Of a DNA stretch of 64,000 nt, positions 59,916 through 64,000 are shown piece after piece (positions within the stretch are counted from its first letter, which is position 1; each line of letters opens with the position of its first letter). This stretch comes from Neobacillus soli NBRC 102451 (GTDB taxonomy: Bacteria > Bacillota > Bacilli > Bacillales > Cytobacillaceae). The stretch is from assembly GCF_001591665.1 (NCBI RefSeq), contig NZ_BCVI01000052.1, forward strand, positions 39,638 through 103,637, given 5' to 3'. A model generated the notes under the pieces. The model worked only from the letters and a program-made list of their open reading frames with translations, searched no databases and was not told the DNA's origin. Made by a program: the position numbers and the translations under genes.

Positions 59916-59916
59916 G

Positions 59917-62900
59917 CTAGATCATCAATATCTCTCGAATATCCTCTTCAGTTAGAGTGGAGACGCCTTTCGCTTCAGATTCAATGATTTCTTCAATAAG
60001 ATGTCTTTTTTTATCTTGCAGTTCATTCATCTTTTCTTCAATCGTTCCGCGGGCAACAAGCTTGATGACCTGGACAACGTTTTTCTGTCCCATCCGATGA
60101 GCTCGGTCGGCTGCTTGTTCCTCAACGGCGGGATTCCACCACGTATCATATAATATAACGGTATCCGCCCCCATTAGGTTCAGGCCAGTCCCTCCCGCTT
60201 TCAAAGAAATCAGGAATAAATCCCGTTCGCCCTGATTAAATCGCTGACAGATTTCCAAGCGTTCTTCAGAGGGTGTTTGTCCATCAAGGTAAAAGAACGG
60301 CAGCCCCTTCTCAGTTAAGGCTCTACCTATGAGACCAAGCATTTTCGTAAACTGCGAAAAAATTAACACCCTTCTTCCAGAAAGCCTTGATTCTTCGATA
60401 ATTTGCAGAAGCTGTTCAAATTTCGCTGAGCTTCCTTTATACCCATCCACGAACAAGCCTGGATGACAACAAATCTGCCGCAGGCGCGTCAAACCGGCCA
60501 AAATTTTAATCCTATTTTTTCGAATCGTATCCTTGTCGAGATGCTTCAATGTGTCATGCCTTAGTTTTGCCAAATAGGCCATATACAGCTTCTTTTGTTC
60601 AGGCAGTAACTCCACCGATTCCCTCGACTCTATTTTTTCAGGAAGCTCTGACAGCACATCCTCCTTCAACCGGCGCAGTAAAAAGGGGCGGATTCTTCGG
60701 GCAATGTTTTTCCTTGTCAGCTTGCTATATTCCTTTAACCCAAGGAACAATTCCGGAAAGACGACGTGAAAAATCGACCACAGCTCCTCTGTCGAATTCT
60801 CGACCGGTGTACCAGTCAGCGCAAAGCGATGGGCTGCCTGCAGCTTCTTTACCGCACGGGCTGTTTGGGTCAATGGATTTTTAAATGCCTGGGCCTCATC
60901 AAAAAACACGGTATGAAAGGATTGTTTCGCAAACCAGGTAATCTCCCGGCGTAATAACGGGTAGGAGATGATCATCACATCAGTACCTAGTCCTTCGTTA
61001 AGCAGCATGGTCCGCTCTGCTTTTGTTCCATCGATGACAACCGCTTGCAGGTTAGGAGCAAACTTCCTAAGTTCACTTAGCCAGTTATACGTCACGGATG
61101 ATGGGCAAACAACGAGTGCCGGTTGGTTATTTTTACGGATATCGGGAAGGACTGACACAATAAACGCGATGCTTTGAATTGTCTTCCCAAGTCCCATATC
61201 ATCGGCTAAAATTCCGCCGAAGCCATAGAAGGCAAGGGTCTTCATCCACTTAAACCCAATCTTTTGATAATCTTTAAGGATTGGATCTAAACTCATTGGC
61301 ACCTCAAACTCCAAACGGCCTGGGTTGCGAAGGTGATCCATGAGCTGACGGAACGATTCCTCTAACTTGTAGGCATCGCCCACATCCACAGAATCCAGGA
61401 GCTGAAGACTCTGCTCAATCGGTAAATCCAATCCATTGGCGATATCTTTATTCTTGACAAGAGGTGAATAAAGAAAACGCTGAATTTCTTCCATTTCCTT
61501 CGTCTGGAGCGAGAGCAGCGATCCATTAGGCATCCGATAATATTTCCGCTTTTCCTCTAAAGCGGATAAAATGTCACGTATTTGTCTTTCGGGGATACCG
61601 TCCATTTCAAATTTGAATTCCAGCCAATTAGTCCGCTCCTTTTTGACCTTCACCCTTATCTGCGGACGGGCAGGTCCTCTGAAAATCCGATTTCTTACGG
61701 CCGTGGTTGCATAAATTTGCACAAGCTTTTGAAGCTTAGGAACGACATAAGCTAAAAAGTCATACTCCATCTCTTCATTATGCAAAAAATAACCGCCATC
61801 CGTCTTGGCAAACGAGCTATCCTCCATTAGTTGGAGGATGCTTTCTTCCTTGTCCACATCCCTTACAAACAACGGACCTGCTGGGAGTTCTCTTTTTTCC
61901 AATGGATTGATAATCCTATTTTCATAGTGAAATTCGAGACCAGCTAAGAGACGATTTTTCACACGGTCCAAGTAGAGCTTGGCTACCAAAGGTGTCTTCA
62001 TAAATTGCTTGGTTAATGCTTCAGAAATCGAAACATGTCCTAGTCTTTTTAACCCTTGAGCCACTTTCTCAAGAAAGAAATGAATCTGGTCTTGCGGAAT
62101 CGGAATTTGATTGGTTCCTGATGCAGCCAACATCCGCTTCAGGTCCGAAAGTCTTTGACAGTCCTGACTTTCCAGCTGTTTCAATTTCCCATCATAGAGA
62201 ACAGACTGATAGGATTCAAGGACAACCATCCGGCTAAATCCCTTCACCTTCAGTTGATAGCCCTGTTCACTCGTTTCAAGAAAGTCAAACTCTAATGGCA
62301 GCGGTTCATCTGTTACATGCAGACCAGCAAAGGTTTGCCCAGCAATCTCCAGCTTCACCAGTGGGGCAATGAGTAATGAAGGAAGGAGCCGTTCCCAAGC
62401 GGATGATGGAATAAGCAACAGCTGATTTTGTTCGGTGTCAGGCACCGGATCCGCATAGACCTTTTCATCACGAATCACTTGGATGAGCTGTTGAATAACC
62501 GCATCTGTTTCTCTTTGAAAGCAATGCAGACGAGGGTCGTACGTGAATGAATTGGATAGTATGCTTGGAATTCCATCTTTCACTTTCCCGAGAAAAGCGC
62601 GGATTTTTTCCACTTGGCTTGACCCGAGTTTCATTTCTATACCGAAGATATTCTGTCCATTGCCGATTTTGACAGGTTTACAAGTAAACTCAACATCAAG
62701 CACCTCTCTTTTTTCAAAGTGAAGCTGATGACCGCTCAATCGGGCAGGTTGATTAGTGAAAAGATTTAATAAACCTTCTGTCAGTTCCTGATTGGATGTA
62801 TTTGTTAATGTCGGGATGGTCCCTTGACATTGATGCTCGTAAATCGCCAATAAAACGGCCGCAATATGCTGACAATCCTTATCAAAAGAAGCGAGCTTAG

Positions 62901-63108
62901 GACAGCTGCATTTTGTTCGAATTTTTTCATTAGCATCCATTTCAATCGTAACATGGAACATTTCCTCACCTGTTACCGTTGCTTGACAATGGTCAGGACG
63001 GTATTGTTCAAAGGTTACTTTATTCGTCCGACAAAAATAATCTCCTCGTTTGAAGGAGACAGCGCCGCACATTTCTTTGATGAGTTTATGATTTAATGTT
63101 ATGTCCAC
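59917..63108 (-). CDS. SWIM zinc-finger SNF2-family helicase
   Basis: The 1063-residue protein has a SWIM domain (IRTKCSCPKLASFDKDCQHI, CxC...CxH, near residues 60-85), a long DUF3670/SNF2-assoc region, SNF2_N (GGILADDMGLGKTIQSIAFI; VVCPSSVTYNWLSELRKFAP; DEAQAFKN; FALTGTPVENSTEELW) from about residue 620, and helicase C (GRRVLIFSQFTKMLGLIGRA; LKAGGTGLNLMGADTVILYD; DRAHRMGQ). Start GTG after AAGGAAGGGGCAGGGCAA. It remodels protein-DNA contacts using ATP, perhaps at transcription or repair complexes. Its exact role is unknown. Confidence 0.93.
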   Translation of the reverse strand: MDITLNHKLIKEMCGAVSFKRGDYFCRTNKVTFEQYRPDHCQATVTGEEMFHVTIEMDANEKIRTKCSCPKLASFDKDCQHIAAVLLAIYEHQCQGTIPTLTNTSNQELTEGLLNLFTNQPARLSGHQLHFEKREVLDVEFTCKPVKIGNGQNIFGIEMKLGSSQVEKIRAFLGKVKDGIPSILSNSFTYDPRLHCFQRETDAVIQQLIQVIRDEKVYADPVPDTEQNQLLLIPSSAWERLLPSLLIAPLVKLEIAGQTFAGLHVTDEPLPLEFDFLETSEQGYQLKVKGFSRMVVLESYQSVLYDGKLKQLESQDCQRLSDLKRMLAASGTNQIPIPQDQIHFFLEKVAQGLKRLGHVSISEALTKQFMKTPLVAKLYLDRVKNRLLAGLEFHYENRIINPLEKRELPAGPLFVRDVDKEESILQLMEDSSFAKTDGGYFLHNEEMEYDFLAYVVPKLQKLVQIYATTAVRNRIFRGPARPQIRVKVKKERTNWLEFKFEMDGIPERQIRDILSALEEKRKYYRMPNGSLLSLQTKEMEEIQRFLYSPLVKNKDIANGLDLPIEQSLQLLDSVDVGDAYKLEESFRQLMDHLRNPGRLEFEVPMSLDPILKDYQKIGFKWMKTLAFYGFGGILADDMGLGKTIQSIAFIVSVLPDIRKNNQPALVVCPSSVTYNWLSELRKFAPNLQAVVIDGTKAERTMLLNEGLGTDVMIISYPLLRREITWFAKQSFHTVFFDEAQAFKNPLTQTARAVKKLQAAHRFALTGTPVENSTEELWSIFHVVFPELFLGLKEYSKLTRKNIARRIRPFLLRRLKEDVLSELPEKIESRESVELLPEQKKLYMAYLAKLRHDTLKHLDKDTIRKNRIKILAGLTRLRQICCHPGLFVDGYKGSSAKFEQLLQIIEESRLSGRRVLIFSQFTKMLGLIGRALTEKGLPFFYLDGQTPSEERLEICQRFNQGERDLFLISLKAGGTGLNLMGADTVILYDTWWNPAVEEQAADRAHRMGQKNVVQVIKLVARGTIEEKMNELQDKKRHLIEEIIESEAKGVSTLTEEDIREILMI

Positions 63109-63204
63109 TTGCCCTGCCCCTTCCTTTGAGGATTGTTTGATAATCCGATATTGATTCCTAGTGATTGTACCATAAGGGCAGGTAACCTTTTACTTTTTAG
63201 CAAA

Positions 63205-63261
63205 AAAAATTAAAGCAATAAACGCTAAAATCGGGGTAATTGATTTTAGCGTTTATTGCTT
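63205..63261 (-). terminator. long perfect hairpin terminator
   Basis: AAGCAATAAACGCTAAAATC at 63213-63232 pairs perfectly (20 bp) with 63242-63261 around a 9-nt loop. On the minus strand it is followed by TTTAATTTTTTTT. It ends the 63271-63888 gene. Confidence 0.88.
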
Positions 63262-63270
63262 CCGACTACC

Positions 63271-63888
63271 CTAATCTACATGGAAAACAATTTCAAAACC
63301 TGTTGGCTTTCCCTTAAATGGACCCTGATATTCTTTAAAAACCAGCTCCATTCCGGAATAATCATCTGGTATTGGCGGCGACACAATAAAATCATGTCTG
63401 TAGTTACCATCCGAACCACCTCCCCCGCTCAGTCGGCACTCGTACAGTTCCCCTAAATCCAATTAGAAAAATCTATGATGATGATGGCGTAAGCGGTGCA
63501 GGTCATCTTGCTCATCATTTGAATTGTCCCAATCAATATTTAGTTGGACAACGCTGGCATTCTCAAACTGACGAATAAAGGTTACCGTGTACAATTTGGC
63601 GTCTTTTTCAACGGATTTTAAGATTGGCAGATGCTTGATAAAATTCTTAGGTTCCACACGAGGTTTAAATTCGTCCTCCATTCGCAGTGTCCCAAATACC
63701 GAGTTTAATAAATCCTCATACAGTTCAAACTGTCCAGCCCACTTCGTGATATATTCAGGAGGCGGGAATCCCGGGTTATTATTTGAAACTTCTTTTCTCT
63801 TTTTTAGCAACACACAAATTTGCTCATCAATTGAGAAAACTCGATCATCGTAATGTTCAGTTGGGCGTTCAAATGGCAGACGTTCCAC
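63271..63888 (-). pseudogene. hypothetical gene interrupted by an in-frame TAA
   Basis: From ATG 63888 the frame reads MERLPFERPTEHYDDRVFSI, DEQICVLLKKRKEVSNNNPG, FPPPEYITKWAGQFELYEDL to DDLHRLRHHHHRFF, then TAA (63463-63465). The same frame goes on without a break: LDLGELYECRLSGGGGSDGN, YRHDFIVSPPIPDDYSGMEL, VFKEYQGPFKGKPTGFEIVF, HVD and stop. The second part needs no new start and looks equally protein-like, so this is one gene with a nonsense change (one base from CAA or GAA) or a readthrough site. Residues 17-40 recall chorismate-mutase-type helices. Family unknown. Confidence 0.68.
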
Positions 63889-64000
63889 TTTCTCATTCCT
63901 CCTGAAAAAACACTTTCTTTTAGTTTAGCAAATAATGGTATTCAAATGAACACTTGCTTGCTGCTTTCGGAAAGGCAGTTACCCCTAACGTTGGATATTT

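Overview
The window looks like chromosome of a low-GC, spore-forming Bacillaceae bacterium, most like Bacillus, Neobacillus or Peribacillus. The grounds are AT-rich sequence, strong AGGAGG-type ribosome sites with many TTG/GTG starts, a CotA-type spore-coat laccase, SigB-type promoters, an S-box (SAM-I) riboswitch, MprF, YuiD, and DUF3889 and DUF1328 proteins. I see no rRNA, tRNA, CRISPR array, prophage or intact insertion sequence. The region is a patchwork of short accessory operons with many decaying genes.

Layout. 1-8.8 kb: a PP2C-like phosphatase cut by the window edge, a DUF3889 secreted protein, an acetyltransferase, an MGT-family glycosyltransferase, a lipoprotein, a MOSC protein, MprF and a DedA-PAP2 fusion. 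9.1-9.9 kb: a graveyard joining remnants of a TrkH/KtrB potassium channel, gluconokinase and gluconate permease. 10-16.8 kb: a divergent pair with matching SigB-type promoters (DUF1328 and Dps), a dicarboxylate/glutamate symporter, a FabF paralogue whose last codons lie in a dispersed repeat, an XRE regulator, DinB and Nudix proteins. 17-22.9 kb: a signalling module of secreted protein, ABC transporter, histidine kinase and response regulator, plus two membrane proteins. The same triple 11-bp-phased repeat stands before both transcription units. 23-26 kb: a TipAS remnant, an ECF sigma/anti-sigma pair with a likely autoregulated promoter, and a GNAT/SRPBCC wreck.

26-34 kb: a GRDP-like protein with a Ser/Cys/Gly tail, an LLM oxidoreductase, CotA, remnants of an EamA transporter and of a NarL-type response regulator, a frameshifted DUF1835/DUF3658 gene, and two tandem genes of unknown function that look like diverged paralogues. 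34.1 kb: a promoter under a Fur-like palindrome followed about 100 nt later by a terminator, a candidate small RNA. 34-42 kb: an EamA transporter, YuiD, and an amino-sugar PTS operon (EIIA, EIIBC, NanE, RpiR-type regulator) with a DasR/NagR-like operator, then an epimerase, a six-unit array of exactly 21-bp period, and VanZ. 42-47.7 kb: an aminoglycoside 6-adenylyltransferase, small hypothetical proteins, a site-2 protease and a dihydroorotate-dehydrogenase-like barrel fused to a duplicated membrane domain.

47.7-50.1 kb: a SAM riboswitch controlling a frameshifted dimethylsulfone-type monooxygenase and an ATP-grasp enzyme. 50.3-52.3 kb: an HxlR regulator and an NAD(P)-binding protein/DUF2269 pair, with the same 16-bp palindrome before both. 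52.5-59.5 kb: an amino-acid exporter, a VOC protein, a nucleoside operon (DeoD and an MFS transporter) with a GntR regulator and operator cluster, and a CwlK-like peptidase. 59.5-64 kb: an aldo/keto reductase remnant, a SWIM/SNF2 helicase, and a gene interrupted by an in-frame stop.

About a dozen loci are broken. Some breaks are single-base shifts that could be sequencing errors (one in an A7 run); others are clearly old decay.
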